From an uncultured Draconibacterium sp. (GTDB taxonomy: Bacteria > Bacteroidota > Bacteroidia > Bacteroidales > Prolixibacteraceae), in assembly GCF_913063105.1 (NCBI RefSeq), contig NZ_CAJXYQ010000004.1, positions 248,001 through 312,000 on the forward strand: a stretch of 64,000 bases of DNA. Direction: 5' to 3'. Below the pieces are notes generated by a model. That model saw only the letters and a list, made by a program, of their open reading frames with translations, made no database searches and was not told where the DNA came from. Both the position numbers and the translations under genes were made by a program. Positions 45,969-54,985 of the stretch are shown one piece after another. How positions within the stretch are numbered: the first letter of the stretch is position 1; each line of letters starts with the position of its first letter.

Positions 45969-46412
45969 ATGATTCAACGAATACAGACTTTGTTTATTCT
46001 GGTTGCCGGTATGCTTATCGGCTCGCTATATGTTCAAAAATTTGCCGACATTATCGTTAACGACGAACTGCATATTTTTAATGCATTTGGCATTTTTAAA
46101 GACGAAGAATTGCTTCACAGCGGTTTACCTCTAATGATTCTGATTGGAATTATTGCAGTACTTCACCTGGTGGCACTGTTCTTATTCAAAAAGCGTATCC
46201 TTCAAATTCGAATTATAGGATTCAGCATGCTGCTAATGTTAGGGCTTTCCGGTCTGTTTTTTTACTTTACTTATGCCAGTTTTGAAGAAGCAAAAGTTGC
46301 TTTTAAAGTTGCAGTTGCACTGCCTGTTGTTGCCATAATTTTAGACTGGCTTGCCATTCGCGCCATTGGTAAAGATGAAGCCTTGGTGCGCAGCCTGGAT
46401 CGAATAAGATAA
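45969..46412 (+). CDS. DUF4293 family membrane protein
   Basis: The 147-residue protein has four membrane helices and matches the Bacteroidota DUF4293 pattern: MIQRIQTLFIL at the start and DEALVRSLDRIR at the end, which is nearly fixed in the family. The role is unknown; the family is often near basic informational genes. The sugar nucleotidyltransferase gene follows 69 bp downstream and may be co-transcribed. Confidence 0.9.
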   Translation: MIQRIQTLFILVAGMLIGSLYVQKFADIIVNDELHIFNAFGIFKDEELLHSGLPLMILIGIIAVLHLVALFLFKKRILQIRIIGFSMLLMLGLSGLFFYFTYASFEEAKVAFKVAVALPVVAIILDWLAIRAIGKDEALVRSLDRIR

Positions 46413-46481
46413 TTTCTATTATACACTGAGCTGGTGACTTCAGACTACCAGCTTAGTATTTTCAATACAAAATCAGTTGAA

Positions 46482-47201
46482 ATGCAAGCAATGATTTTCG
46501 CCGCCGGGTTGGGAACACGTTTACAGCAAGAAACGGCTGGAAAACCAAAAGCTCTGGTTAATATTGGTGGAAAAACGTTGTTGCAAAGGGCTATTGAAAA
46601 ACTTCAACACGAGGGAGTGAGCAAAATTGTTGTTAATGTTCACCATTTTGCCCCACAGGTAATCGCTTTTATTGAAAGTAAAGACTGGGGGATTCCGGTA
46701 TTAATTTCAGACGAAAGCGAAAAACTACTGGAAACCGGTGGCGGATTAAAAAAGGCAGCGCCATTGTTTTCAAAAAATCAGCCCATATTAATTTATAACG
46801 TTGACATACTAAGCAACCTTGATTTAAATATTCTAAAGGCAGAGCATCAAGCATCTGGGGCATTGGCAACATTGGTTGTTCGAAAACGCGAAACACAACG
46901 GTATTTCAAATTCGACAAGCAAAAAAACCTGGTTGGCTGGTTTAATAAAAAAACCGGCGAAAGCAAGATATCAAGGTCTGAACATTTTAATGAAGCAACA
47001 GAAATGGCTTTCAGCGGCATACATATTGTTCAGCCTGAAATTTTTGATATGATGCCGGCCACTGATCGTTTTTCTATCGTTCAGGTGTACCTTGAAGCAG
47101 CAAAAACGCATCAAATAAAAGGTTTTTTTGATAAGTCGGCAATGTGGATGGATGTGGGCAAGCCGGCACAATTGGAGGACGCGAGGAAATTATTCAGCTA
47201 A
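46482..47201 (+). CDS. Sugar-phosphate nucleotidyltransferase, MurU/HddC-like
   Basis: The longest frame starts at a GTG (46434), but the ATG at 46482 begins MQAMIFAAGLGTRL, which is the normal start of the nucleotide-binding fold, giving 239 residues. KPKALVNIGGK completes the nucleotide site, VYNVDILSNLD-like IYNVDILSNLD holds the metal-binding Asp, and AMWMDVGKPAQLEDA is the typical C-terminal end. Such enzymes make UDP- or GDP-sugars, for example UDP-MurNAc in cell-wall recycling or GDP-heptose. No AmgK-type kinase is beside it, so the sugar is unassigned. Confidence 0.85.
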   Translation: MQAMIFAAGLGTRLQQETAGKPKALVNIGGKTLLQRAIEKLQHEGVSKIVVNVHHFAPQVIAFIESKDWGIPVLISDESEKLLETGGGLKKAAPLFSKNQPILIYNVDILSNLDLNILKAEHQASGALATLVVRKRETQRYFKFDKQKNLVGWFNKKTGESKISRSEHFNEATEMAFSGIHIVQPEIFDMMPATDRFSIVQVYLEAAKTHQIKGFFDKSAMWMDVGKPAQLEDARKLFS

Positions 47202-47254
47202 AGCAATGATATCGGCATCTACCCAATTTAAAAAGGGCATAAACACCACCACAA

Positions 47255-48133
47255 TCACCTCAACATCTTATAGTTACGATATTCAAACAAACGCATACCA
47301 AAAAGTTTTTCGAACCGATAGAGCAAACGGTATTTTAATTTCATGTTTATTTTGGTGGTATCGATATCGAGCTTCCAGTTTAAACGTTGAATACGCTTAC
47401 GCATTACCATTGGATGCGTACCTTCAAATTTGGCCAGGGCATCGTATTCAGCATGGTAATTAAATTCATCTGCAGCTGCTTTTTCTTGCGCTTCATCCTC
47501 TGAGATGTCATCGTAAAAGGCTTTTACTGCATTTATTTTTTCCTGCATAAACTGGGGGTGGCGTACCCAACCATAGTGATAAATTTCTGCTTCTGCCGGT
47601 ACAACTGTTAATTTCTGTCCGTTTTTGCGAAAGCCCTGGGCATCTTTATACGAGCGAATAGCTTTGTTATTTCGAATAATCCTGATTTCATTTCGGTACC
47701 AGTGCCTGCAATCGCCCACATAATCGTAGGTTCCGTAAAAATGTTGATAACCAAACAAAAAACCGTCAACCGCTTCATTTTTAAGATTGGCCTCCATCGC
47801 CTTTTTTACCCCCGACAAATATTTTTCGTGCAGCACCTCATCGCCCTGAATGTAAAAACACCAATCGTAAAAGCTGGGGATAGCATCAAAAGCCTTGTTG
47901 GTTTCGTCGGCATAGATAAAGCCTCCCTTTTGCAGTTGTTCGTTCCAAACCGTATCAACAATCGTAATTTTATCGGGCGCTATTTCTTCAATAATTTTTC
48001 GGGTATGATCATCCGAGTTACCAACGGCAACAACAAAATGATCGCAAATGGGTAAAACCGACGTAATTGCTTCAACAATTGGGAAGTCGAATTTCTCAGC
48101 ATTTCTGATAAAGGTAAAACCACAAACTTTCAT
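47255..48133 (-). CDS. Glycosyltransferase family 2-like protein
   Basis: The 292-residue protein has the GT-A fold start MKVCGFTFIRNAEKFDFPI, a short DXD-type acidic site (VAVGNSDDHT) and FYIQGDEVLHEKYL, as in GT2 enzymes that keep a GDE-like motif. It probably adds a sugar to a surface glycan or lipid carrier; no cluster of other glycan genes is present to say which. Its start overlaps the stop of the upstream membrane protein gene by four bases (ATGA), so the two are coupled. Confidence 0.82.
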   Translation of the reverse strand: MKVCGFTFIRNAEKFDFPIVEAITSVLPICDHFVVAVGNSDDHTRKIIEEIAPDKITIVDTVWNEQLQKGGFIYADETNKAFDAIPSFYDWCFYIQGDEVLHEKYLSGVKKAMEANLKNEAVDGFLFGYQHFYGTYDYVGDCRHWYRNEIRIIRNNKAIRSYKDAQGFRKNGQKLTVVPAEAEIYHYGWVRHPQFMQEKINAVKAFYDDISEDEAQEKAAADEFNYHAEYDALAKFEGTHPMVMRKRIQRLNWKLDIDTTKINMKLKYRLLYRFEKLFGMRLFEYRNYKMLR

Positions 48134-48735
48134 GCTTTTCTTTTTTCGATATAAAAATACAGCAGCAGTTCAATGGCTGAAATCAGCATTAGTGTATTTC
48201 CCATTAATTCAAGACCCTCTTCGGTTGCAGCTTTGGCCAGGCGGTAACTTTCGTCGTGATATAAGAGGCGCCAAAACTTCGAACGCCCCATCAGGCGACT
48301 AAAAACAAGGGTAACCGTAAAGCCGGCTAAAAACCAGTGGGCCGGTGGCAAGGAAAAAAAAGCGATGCTTGATTGTTTTATTTTTTTGAAGTCACGGATA
48401 ACTAACCAAACCAAAAAAGCAAAAACGACCAACACGGGGTAAATCCAGCTTTCCAGCAGAAAATTAAATTCGCGAATAAAAGCCATCAGAAAAAACAAAG
48501 CAATAAAGTTAGCTACCGTTCGTATTTGCTTCCATTTAAACGCCATAAACAGGTAAAAAACAAACAGCACAAATAAAATTAGCTCCTGCCCTATTTCGGT
48601 AAGAGTAATTTCGCCAAAATAACCATCTTCCATCGGGTGTGCCGCATCAAAAAAAATGGCTTCGGCAATACCAAACATAATCAGTGCGTAAATAATAACA
48701 CGTAGTATTACAAACAGTGGCGAGTAGATTTTCAT
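48130..48735 (-). CDS. Six-helix membrane protein, function unknown
   Basis: The 201-residue protein has about six membrane helices (roughly 8-28, 48-68, 73-92, 95-112, 130-150, 175-195). A cytoplasmic or luminal stretch carries GRSKFWRLLYHDESYRLAKA, with an acidic EEGLELMG start to the last helix. I do not recognise the family. It overlaps the GT2 gene by four bases, so it may act on the same pathway, for example as a carrier or anchor, but that is inference from position. Confidence 0.75.
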   Translation of the reverse strand: MKIYSPLFVILRVIIYALIMFGIAEAIFFDAAHPMEDGYFGEITLTEIGQELILFVLFVFYLFMAFKWKQIRTVANFIALFFLMAFIREFNFLLESWIYPVLVVFAFLVWLVIRDFKKIKQSSIAFFSLPPAHWFLAGFTVTLVFSRLMGRSKFWRLLYHDESYRLAKAATEEGLELMGNTLMLISAIELLLYFYIEKRKA

Positions 48736-48767
48736 CCCGTAATCGTTTTTTAATGGATGGCGCTAAT

Positions 48768-49604
48768 TTAAGATAATAATACCTGTACTGAAAATGCAAA
48801 GGCATCATTTTCGTTGCTGGGCACTACCGGGTATTTCCCTTTTATTTCGTTGGGCGAGTTTTCTGTTAAAAACGAATGCATGGTATATTCCAGTAAATCA
48901 AAATCGTTATAATCGTTACCCAGCCCCATGGTTTCGTTTTTTAATATACCCAGCTGTTTACAAATTTTATTTACGCCGTTACCTTTTGATACAGAATGAT
49001 GAAAAACTTCAATCCAAATAAAGCCGGGTGTAATTGGCGACGAAGCCCTAATTACCCTGATTTCAGGACACAAAGCCTCAATTTCCGATTTCATAAAAGC
49101 AAACCGTTCCTCGTTTTGCCTTATGATGATTAAAAACTGGCATAATTCGCCCTGAGGGAAAGCAGTTTTCTGCAGTGGTTCTGCATGTGCTGCATTAAAA
49201 TTAAAGTAACGCTCAAACTCTTCGCAATCATTTGCACCTCGGTAATAAAAGTGTTTATGATTTTCGGGTACCGGATAAAAAGCATGAAAATTTATATCGT
49301 TGGATGTAAAATAACGAAGCAGCTTTTGGGCCGACGTCTTTTTTATGTTCTGGCTGGCCATGTGTGTTTTTTCTTGCCAGTTGTAAACACCGGCTCCCGA
49401 CGAAAAAACCACATAATCAAAAGGTAAATCGGGATATAATACCTCCTTAACTTTCTTTAAATTACGACCTGTTGCTGCAACCCGCACTATGTTTTTTTCA
49501 CCTAAACGGTGTAAGGCATCAATATTGGCCTGGCTAATGGTGCGGTCGTTTTTTAAAAAAGTTCCGTCTAAATCGGTTGCTACTAATCGTATATTCTTCA
49601 TCAT
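48768..49604 (-). CDS. Cof-type HAD-IIB phosphatase
   Basis: The 278-residue protein shows ATDLDGTFLKNDRTI (nucleophile Asp and second Asp), AATGRNLKKV as motif II, a C2B cap (about 85-190), a Lys in the SKGNGVNKIC segment and GLGNDYNDFDLLEYT as motif IV. Cof-type enzymes dephosphorylate sugar phosphates, FMN or similar small molecules; substrate not determined. It lies 32 bp upstream of the membrane protein gene on the same strand, so Cof-membrane protein-GT2 may form one transcript. Confidence 0.92.
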   Translation of the reverse strand: MMKNIRLVATDLDGTFLKNDRTISQANIDALHRLGEKNIVRVAATGRNLKKVKEVLYPDLPFDYVVFSSGAGVYNWQEKTHMASQNIKKTSAQKLLRYFTSNDINFHAFYPVPENHKHFYYRGANDCEEFERYFNFNAAHAEPLQKTAFPQGELCQFLIIIRQNEERFAFMKSEIEALCPEIRVIRASSPITPGFIWIEVFHHSVSKGNGVNKICKQLGILKNETMGLGNDYNDFDLLEYTMHSFLTENSPNEIKGKYPVVPSNENDAFAFSVQVLLS

Positions 49605-49617
49605 TACTAATCCGTTT

Positions 49618-49625
49618 CAAAGCTA
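49618..49625 (-). promoter_or_regulatory. Possible -7 element of the Cof phosphatase gene
   Basis: TAGCTTTG on the minus strand fits TAnnTTTG, 13 bases from the ATG. No -33 element is clear. Confidence 0.3.
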
Positions 49626-49759
49626 AAATTAGATAAAATAAACATCACAGCATATTTGCGCCTTTAAATTTCTATTAATCATGTTTAACCTTAAGTTGAC
49701 AGAGTTCATCGAAATTATTATATGTTTAAAACTACTATGGCTACATTTGAGTATTGTTT

Positions 49760-49767
49760 TATATTTG
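49760..49767 (+). promoter_or_regulatory. dapB -7 promoter element
   Basis: TATATTTG fits TAnnTTTG and lies 65 bases before the dapB ATG. The -33 element is not clear at normal spacing. Confidence 0.45.
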
Positions 49768-49832
49768 TGCCTTGTTTTAAGAATCTGAGGTCGTGAGCAA
49801 AATACTTACGCCCCACAAAAGGAAGATACAAA

Positions 49833-50549
49833 ATGAAGATAGCACTAATTGGCTATGGGAGAATGGGCAGGGAAATTGAAAAAATTGCCTTGTCGCGCGG
49901 ACACGAGATAGGTTTAACAATCGACCTCGACAACCAGAATGATTTAACTGCAGAAAATCTAAAAAAATGCGACGTTGCCATTGAATTTACCATTCCGGCA
50001 TCGGCCGTTAATAACTACAAATTATGTTTTGAGGCCGGTATTCCGGTGGTTAGCGGAACAACGGGCTGGCTCGATAAAAAAGAGGAAGTATACCAGGCCT
50101 GTGCCGCAAACGATGGAACTTTTTTTTACGGAAGTAATTTTTCGGTTGGGGTAAACCTGTTTTTCGAATTAAACAAAAAGCTGGCAGAACTTATGGCGCC
50201 CCGTGCCGAATACGCTGTGGAGATGACTGAAGTGCACCATACCAAAAAACTTGATGCGCCAAGCGGCACTGCCATTAGCCTTGCCGAAGACATTATTGAG
50301 AACCTGCCGAAGACAAACAATTGGGTAAACGACCAAACTCCTGCCGAGTCAGAAATGAATATAAAATCGGAACGCGTAGGACAAGTACCGGGAATACATA
50401 CGGTTAAATACGAATCGGATATAGATTTTATTGAAATTACCCACAGCGCAAAAAGCCGTACAGGTTTTGCATCAGGAGCTGTACTTGCGGCAGAATATTG
50501 CCTGGAAAACAAAGGCATTTTAACAATGAAAGACTTATTAAAATTATAA
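49833..50549 (+). CDS. dapB: 4-hydroxy-tetrahydrodipicolinate reductase
   Basis: The 238-residue enzyme reduces the dihydrodipicolinate intermediate in lysine and diaminopimelate synthesis. Signatures are the Rossmann GYGRMGREIEKIA, SGTTGW, NFSVGVNLFFE and the DapB-specific EVHHTKKLDAPSGTA, with the catalytic His pair and Lys. Length fits the family. It opens a plus-strand row dapB-lepB-LapA-WbqC, a common arrangement in this phylum; the gap to lepB is 11 bp. Confidence 0.97.
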   Translation: MKIALIGYGRMGREIEKIALSRGHEIGLTIDLDNQNDLTAENLKKCDVAIEFTIPASAVNNYKLCFEAGIPVVSGTTGWLDKKEEVYQACAANDGTFFYGSNFSVGVNLFFELNKKLAELMAPRAEYAVEMTEVHHTKKLDAPSGTAISLAEDIIENLPKTNNWVNDQTPAESEMNIKSERVGQVPGIHTVKYESDIDFIEITHSAKSRTGFASGAVLAAEYCLENKGILTMKDLLKL

Positions 50550-50560
50550 AATACAAATTA

Positions 50561-51901
50561 ATGATACGTTCAATCCTTACCAATAAGTGGTTTAAGTTCA
50601 TTACTATAGGAACACTGTACTCGTTATGGGTAATCTGGCTCGGAAGCTACCTGTGGTTCCTTGGTCTGGCCATAATTTTCGACATTTATATAACCGAGAA
50701 AGTACACTGGGCTTTCTGGAAAAAGAAAAATCCACCCAACGGAAAACAAACCAAAGTGGTGGAGTGGGTTGATGCTATCATTTTTGCCGTTATTGCGGCT
50801 ACTTTTATTCGTATGTTTTTTATTGAAGCCTACACCATCCCCACCTCTTCAATGGAAAAATCGATGCTGGTTGGCGATTACCTTTTTGTAAGCAAAACAG
50901 CCTACGGGCCCAAAACACCAAATACTCCGCTATCGTTTCCTTTTGTACACAACACCATGCCTGTTGTTGGCGGAAAATCGTATTCTGAAGCCATTACCCG
51001 GCCTTACAAAAGATTAAAAGGATTTACCACCATTAAAAATAACGACGTAGTAGTATTTCATTTCCCGGAAGGCGATACCGTTGCTTTAGGAATTCCGAAC
51101 CAAAGCTATTACCAGCTTACACGTACTTACGGGAAAAACAGGGTTTGGAGCGAGAAGCGGAATTTTGGCGAAATTATTGCCCGTCCGGTGGATAAACGAG
51201 AAAATTACATTAAACGTTGTGTGGGTATACCCGGCGATAAAATAGAAATAAAAAAAGGGCAGCTTTTTGTAAACGACCAGCCACAAGAGAAATATGATGG
51301 CATGCAGTTCGATTACCTGGTAAAAACCAACGGTACTGCTATTAATCCAAAAGCACTCGATAAACTTCATATTGCCGAAGACGACCGCAATACCTACTCA
51401 AGCCAGCAATACCTGTTTCCGTTAACACAAGACGCTGCTGAAAAAATTGAAGATTTTGCTAACGTTACTGCCGTTGAAAAACTGCTGGAAGAACCTGGAA
51501 ACTGGGAACGTAACATTTTTCCAGCAGATAGCCGTTACCCTTGGAATGTAGACAATTTTGGACCTCTTACCATACCTGCCAAAGGAGAAACAGTTAGCCT
51601 TACCATCGACAACCTGCCGCTATACCGAAGAATAATTGATATTTATGAGGAAAACGACCTTGAGGTAAGCGGAAATGAAATAAAAATTAATGGCGAAGTG
51701 GCTACTTCGTACACCTTTAAAATGGATTATTACTGGATGATGGGTGATAACCGCCACAATTCTGCCGACTCGCGCTACTGGGGATTTGTACCGGAAGACC
51801 ACGTGGTTGGAAAAGCTAAATTTATATGGCTTTCGCTTGACAAAGACAAAAGCTTTCCGGCAAATATCAGGTTTAAACGATTGTTTACCAGAGTTCGCTA
51901 A
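50561..51901 (+). CDS. lepB: Signal peptidase I
   Basis: I used the ATG at 50561 rather than the earlier TTG, which lies inside dapB. The 446-residue protein has one or two N-terminal membrane helices (about 12-42, 70-88), nucleophile Ser97 in IPTSSMEKSM, general base Lys218 in YIKRCVGIPGDK, and MMGDNRHNSADSRYWGFV near the end. It removes signal peptides of exported proteins at the periplasmic face. It is longer than E. coli LepB because of an insertion between the lysine box and the GDN box (about 245-400), common in Bacteroidota. It ends in a strong terminator. Confidence 0.95.
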   Translation: MIRSILTNKWFKFITIGTLYSLWVIWLGSYLWFLGLAIIFDIYITEKVHWAFWKKKNPPNGKQTKVVEWVDAIIFAVIAATFIRMFFIEAYTIPTSSMEKSMLVGDYLFVSKTAYGPKTPNTPLSFPFVHNTMPVVGGKSYSEAITRPYKRLKGFTTIKNNDVVVFHFPEGDTVALGIPNQSYYQLTRTYGKNRVWSEKRNFGEIIARPVDKRENYIKRCVGIPGDKIEIKKGQLFVNDQPQEKYDGMQFDYLVKTNGTAINPKALDKLHIAEDDRNTYSSQQYLFPLTQDAAEKIEDFANVTAVEKLLEEPGNWERNIFPADSRYPWNVDNFGPLTIPAKGETVSLTIDNLPLYRRIIDIYEENDLEVSGNEIKINGEVATSYTFKMDYYWMMGDNRHNSADSRYWGFVPEDHVVGKAKFIWLSLDKDKSFPANIRFKRLFTRVR

Positions 51902-51980
51902 AAAAACAACTTGTGGGCAACTTTAATAAGAAGCACTAATCTTCTTTTTGTTCCACAATGTAAAAAGAAAATATTCGTTT

Positions 51981-52012
51981 AAGGATAATAGGTAACTGTT
52001 ATCCTTTTTTTA
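51981..52012 (+). terminator. Rho-independent terminator after lepB
   Basis: AAGGATAA pairs with TTATCCTT over a ten-base loop and a T run follows, 79 bp past the lepB stop. Confidence 0.85.
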
Positions 52013-52045
52013 TAATTTAGGATTACATTTTGTAAATCACATCGT

Positions 52046-52396
52046 ATGCAATTAGTTATTGTAATTCTTCTGATTCTGGCAGTACTCCTGGTAATTTTCA
52101 CCTTACAAAACTCGATTGAAATAACCTTGAGTATCTTTTTCTGGGAAATAAAAGATGCCCCTTTGGTATTGGTACTCATCAGCTGCCTTTTTTTGGGCTA
52201 CCTGTTAGCTGCTTTCTACTTTTATCCGAGGTTATGGAAACTGAAGCGCGAAAACAGGCAAATGCTTAAATTTCATACCGAATTGCAGGAACTGAAAAAA
52301 ATGGAAGAAGACAGAAAAGCAGCTGAAGTAACAGACCCCGAAGGTATTGCCCTGGACGAAGATGATGATTCGGATGACACCTTTTTTAACGATTGA
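52046..52396 (+). CDS. LapA-domain (DUF1049) small membrane protein
   Basis: The 116-residue protein has two membrane helices (about 3-22 and 40-60) with FTLQNSIEITLSIFFWE between them, the LapA/DUF1049 pattern. A charged helix (about 68-95) and an acidic tail (DEDDDSDDTFF) follow. E. coli LapA works with LapB in control of lipopolysaccharide synthesis; whether that holds here is unknown. The stop is two bases before the WbqC gene start, so the two genes are coupled. Confidence 0.85.
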   Translation: MQLVIVILLILAVLLVIFTLQNSIEITLSIFFWEIKDAPLVLVLISCLFLGYLLAAFYFYPRLWKLKRENRQMLKFHTELQELKKMEEDRKAAEVTDPEGIALDEDDDSDDTFFND

Positions 52397-52398
52397 CA

Positions 52399-53043
52399 AT
52401 GGACAACAGCGCATTACTTTTAAGTACAGCTTATTTTGCACCTGTACATTTCTATTCGCGATACTTAAACCACAACAAGGTTTTTATTGAACAGCACGAA
52501 AACTTTTGCAAACAAACCTACCGTAACCGCTGCCAGATTCTTGCGGCAAATGGCCCCATCGCCTTGGTTATTCCGGTAGTAAAAGGCCGCGGCCCAAAAA
52601 TCGTAATAAAAGACCTGCAAATTTCGTACGACGAGCAATGGCAGCGTAATCATTGGCAAACCATAGTTTCAGCTTACAATTCGTCGCCCTATTTTGAATT
52701 TTACCAGGATGAGTTGCTTCCTTTCTTCGAGAAAAAAACGAAGTACCTGTTTGACCATAACCTAAAAATTCATGAAACAATTTGCGATTTTTTTGAACTG
52801 GAGAACAAATTAATATGCACCCAGGATTTTGAGCAAATTCCGGCAGCTACACTTAACCTGCGCGATGCCATTTCGCCCAAACTAAAAAACAGTACAGACA
52901 AGGCATTTGTCCCACAGGAATACACGCAGGTTTTTACCGAAAAATATGGTTTTATTCCTAATCTCAGCATTCTCGATTTGTTATTTAATGAGGGGCCTAA
53001 CGCTTATACCATTCTTCACAAGAGCATTAACTACTTATCTTAA
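52399..53043 (+). CDS. WbqC family protein
   Basis: The ATG at 52399 was chosen over the TTG two codons earlier. The 214-residue protein has the WbqC pattern: LLSTAYFAPVHFYSRYL at the start, NRCQILAANGPIALVIPV, and SYDEQWQRNHWQTIVSAYN with SPYFEFYQDEL. The family is linked to surface polysaccharide genes in Proteobacteria, but the reaction is unsettled. In Bacteroidota it is commonly next to lepB and dapB, as here. Confidence 0.92.
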   Translation: MDNSALLLSTAYFAPVHFYSRYLNHNKVFIEQHENFCKQTYRNRCQILAANGPIALVIPVVKGRGPKIVIKDLQISYDEQWQRNHWQTIVSAYNSSPYFEFYQDELLPFFEKKTKYLFDHNLKIHETICDFFELENKLICTQDFEQIPAATLNLRDAISPKLKNSTDKAFVPQEYTQVFTEKYGFIPNLSILDLLFNEGPNAYTILHKSINYLS

Positions 53044-53142
53044 AAAATGAGCTCCACCTGCTGCAAATGCAGATAAAAAGCATACAATTTTTTTCAATCA
53101 TATATCTTCTTATTTTTACCAACTAAACCTAAAACCATTGAG

Positions 53143-53904
53143 ATGAAAAAATTTGGCCTAATTAGTTTAATCGTATTTTTTTTATTTAACCTTTCCTGTG
53201 CACAACAAAACGAACAAGAGCAGGATCCTTTGCATATTCTTGTTTTTAGTAAAACTGCCGGTTTCCGACACAGCTCAATTTCATCGGGACTAAAAATGCT
53301 GTTTGACCAAAGTAAAAAGCAAAACTGGGTAATTACCGCTACAGAAGATGCCTCAATTCTTCGCAACGATTTGCTTTCGAAAATCGACGTAGCAGTATTT
53401 TTGAACCCGACCGGAGATGCAATATGTGACGAAGGTCAGGAAGCTTTTGAGCATTTTATGGCAAACGGAAAAGGTTTTGTTGGAATACACGCGGCTGCCG
53501 ATTGCGAATATGCCTGGCCATTTTACGGGCAGCTTGTTGGTGCCTACTTCCTCACCCATCCGCCGGCACAAAAGGCAACCGTACTTTTCGAGAATTTCGA
53601 TCATCCGGCAATGAAACCATTTGAAGGGATGAAAAGCTATACCACAACTGATGAGTGGTACTCGTTTAAAGAAAACCCAAGAGCCAGTGTTAATGTACTG
53701 GCAAGGTTAGACGAAACAAGCATTACCAAATCGAAAAACGACAAGTGGAGAATGAATGACCACCCGCTAATCTGGTGGAACGATGATGACGGCATTCGGT
53801 CATTTTATACCGTTTTTGGGCACACTCACGAAGCTTTTCAGGATAAACTAATAATAGAACACATTACCAACGCCATAAACTGGGCAGGTAAAAGAATTGA
53901 TTAA
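53143..53904 (+). CDS. ThuA-domain lipoprotein
   Basis: The 253-residue protein has a lipoprotein-like signal (LFNLSCAQ, Cys19 or close) and the ThuA fold, a class I glutamine amidotransferase-like domain: ILVFSKTAGFRHSSI, GFVGIHAAADCEY with the Cys in the position of the nucleophile elbow, TTDEWYSF, and FYTVFGHTHEAFQD. ThuA proteins are linked to trehalose or other sugar use; some are fused to glycosidases. The catalytic triad is not complete by eye. No sugar gene is adjacent. Confidence 0.87.
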   Translation: MKKFGLISLIVFFLFNLSCAQQNEQEQDPLHILVFSKTAGFRHSSISSGLKMLFDQSKKQNWVITATEDASILRNDLLSKIDVAVFLNPTGDAICDEGQEAFEHFMANGKGFVGIHAAADCEYAWPFYGQLVGAYFLTHPPAQKATVLFENFDHPAMKPFEGMKSYTTTDEWYSFKENPRASVNVLARLDETSITKSKNDKWRMNDHPLIWWNDDDGIRSFYTVFGHTHEAFQDKLIIEHITNAINWAGKRID

Positions 53905-53939
53905 CAAAACAATAAGTTGTATGTGTTGTTCTTTTTTTC

Positions 53940-54194
53940 ATGAAAAGAAAGAATGGAAAAATTAAACTTGGAATATTTTTAATGCTATTCTCAGGTGTTT
54001 TTTTTGCGGCAACTTTGGTTATTCCTTTTTTTGATTTACCCACAAAAACAAAAGTAGCAGCTTCAACCACAAGCTTTGTTTTAATGGAAGTTGTTTTTTG
54101 GGCCGGTGGATTATTGGTTGGAAAAGAATTGTTTACGAAATATAAAAAACAATTAAATCCGCTTAATTGGTTCAAAAAAAGCGAATTAAAATAA
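53940..54194 (+). CDS. Small two-helix membrane protein, function unknown
   Basis: The 84-residue protein has basic ends and two membrane helices (about 9-30 and 40-62). The start MKRKNGKIKLGIF and the end NPLNWFKKSELK are strongly basic, so both ends are probably cytoplasmic. The general shape is like small transporter-accessory proteins, but I do not recognise the family. It is 35 bp after the ThuA gene and ends in a bidirectional terminator. Confidence 0.65.
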   Translation: MKRKNGKIKLGIFLMLFSGVFFAATLVIPFFDLPTKTKVAASTTSFVLMEVVFWAGGLLVGKELFTKYKKQLNPLNWFKKSELK

Positions 54195-54228
54195 AAAAGG
54201 CTTTAAACAAAATTCAAAGCCTTTTTAA
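54194..54228. terminator. Bidirectional terminator, small membrane protein / porin
   Basis: AAAAAGGCTTT pairs perfectly with AAAGCCTTTTT over an 11-base loop between two convergent genes. Confidence 0.88.
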
Positions 54229-54236
54229 CCTCTTTA

Positions 54237-54839
54237 TTATAAAATTTTAAACCCTAGTGTAAGCATAAAAGTGGTTGACTTACCACTTATTAAATCAGGA
54301 TCGTCATAAATTTTACTGGTATGTTCCACTCTTGCATCAAGGGTTAGAAATAACACATCAACCCCCAAACCGTATTGCACACCACATAAATGATTATTAA
54401 AAAAATCATCTTTCAAAAACTCATTCAGTTCATCCGGGTAATTCGAATCGGTAACAAAATTAAAAACGGGGCCGCCCATAATGTGTAGGTCTAAAACAGA
54501 GCTTTTTACAATTTTATAGCCTAAAAGTAGTGGCACATCAATGGTTTTATAATCGAATCCTCCGGTTAAAGTTATTATATCAAAAGGGTCGTCGTACGAT
54601 AAATCACCACCCTTTTTACTAAAATACACTTCGGGCTGAATGTACAAGCGGTCAAATCCAACACGGCCAAATGCCCCCCAATGTAGTTTTGTAATTGCAT
54701 CTGAGTTAAGGTCGAATTCCCCATCCAGACTCATATTTGAATAATTCACACCGGCTTTTAGTCCCAGGTCGAAAACAGGTTGGGCAAATCCAACTGTTGA
54801 AAATAGAATAAACAGAGACGCAAAAAAAAGACGTTTCAT
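54237..54839 (-). CDS. Outer-membrane beta-barrel protein (porin-like, PF13568 type)
   Basis: The 200-residue protein has a signal peptide (MKRLFFASLF..GFAQ) and a short eight-strand barrel: DLGLKAGVNYSNMS at the start is typical of the Bacteroidota PorT/OMP_b-brl_2 type, with IPLLLGYKIV-like DVPLLLGYKIV and a terminal FMLTLGFKIL. Small barrels of this type are common and mostly of unknown role. Monocistronic. Confidence 0.83.
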   Translation of the reverse strand: MKRLFFASLFILFSTVGFAQPVFDLGLKAGVNYSNMSLDGEFDLNSDAITKLHWGAFGRVGFDRLYIQPEVYFSKKGGDLSYDDPFDIITLTGGFDYKTIDVPLLLGYKIVKSSVLDLHIMGGPVFNFVTDSNYPDELNEFLKDDFFNNHLCGVQYGLGVDVLFLTLDARVEHTSKIYDDPDLISGKSTTFMLTLGFKIL

Positions 54840-54985
54840 AACTTTAGTGTTTTTGTATTGTGTTTTGTTTAATAACGTTAAAATTCTATTTCAAGTATAC
54901 GGAGATTTAATGAATGAACACGAACCTTTCCGCTGAAAATTCAGGCATGAAAATTGTTTGGTGTACACAAGAAAACAAAAACGCC

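Noticed and set aside
50498..50560. Longer lepB form starting with TTG inside dapB
   Set aside because: The extra 21 residues are translated dapB end sequence in another frame; the ATG at 50561 begins the normal anchor region.
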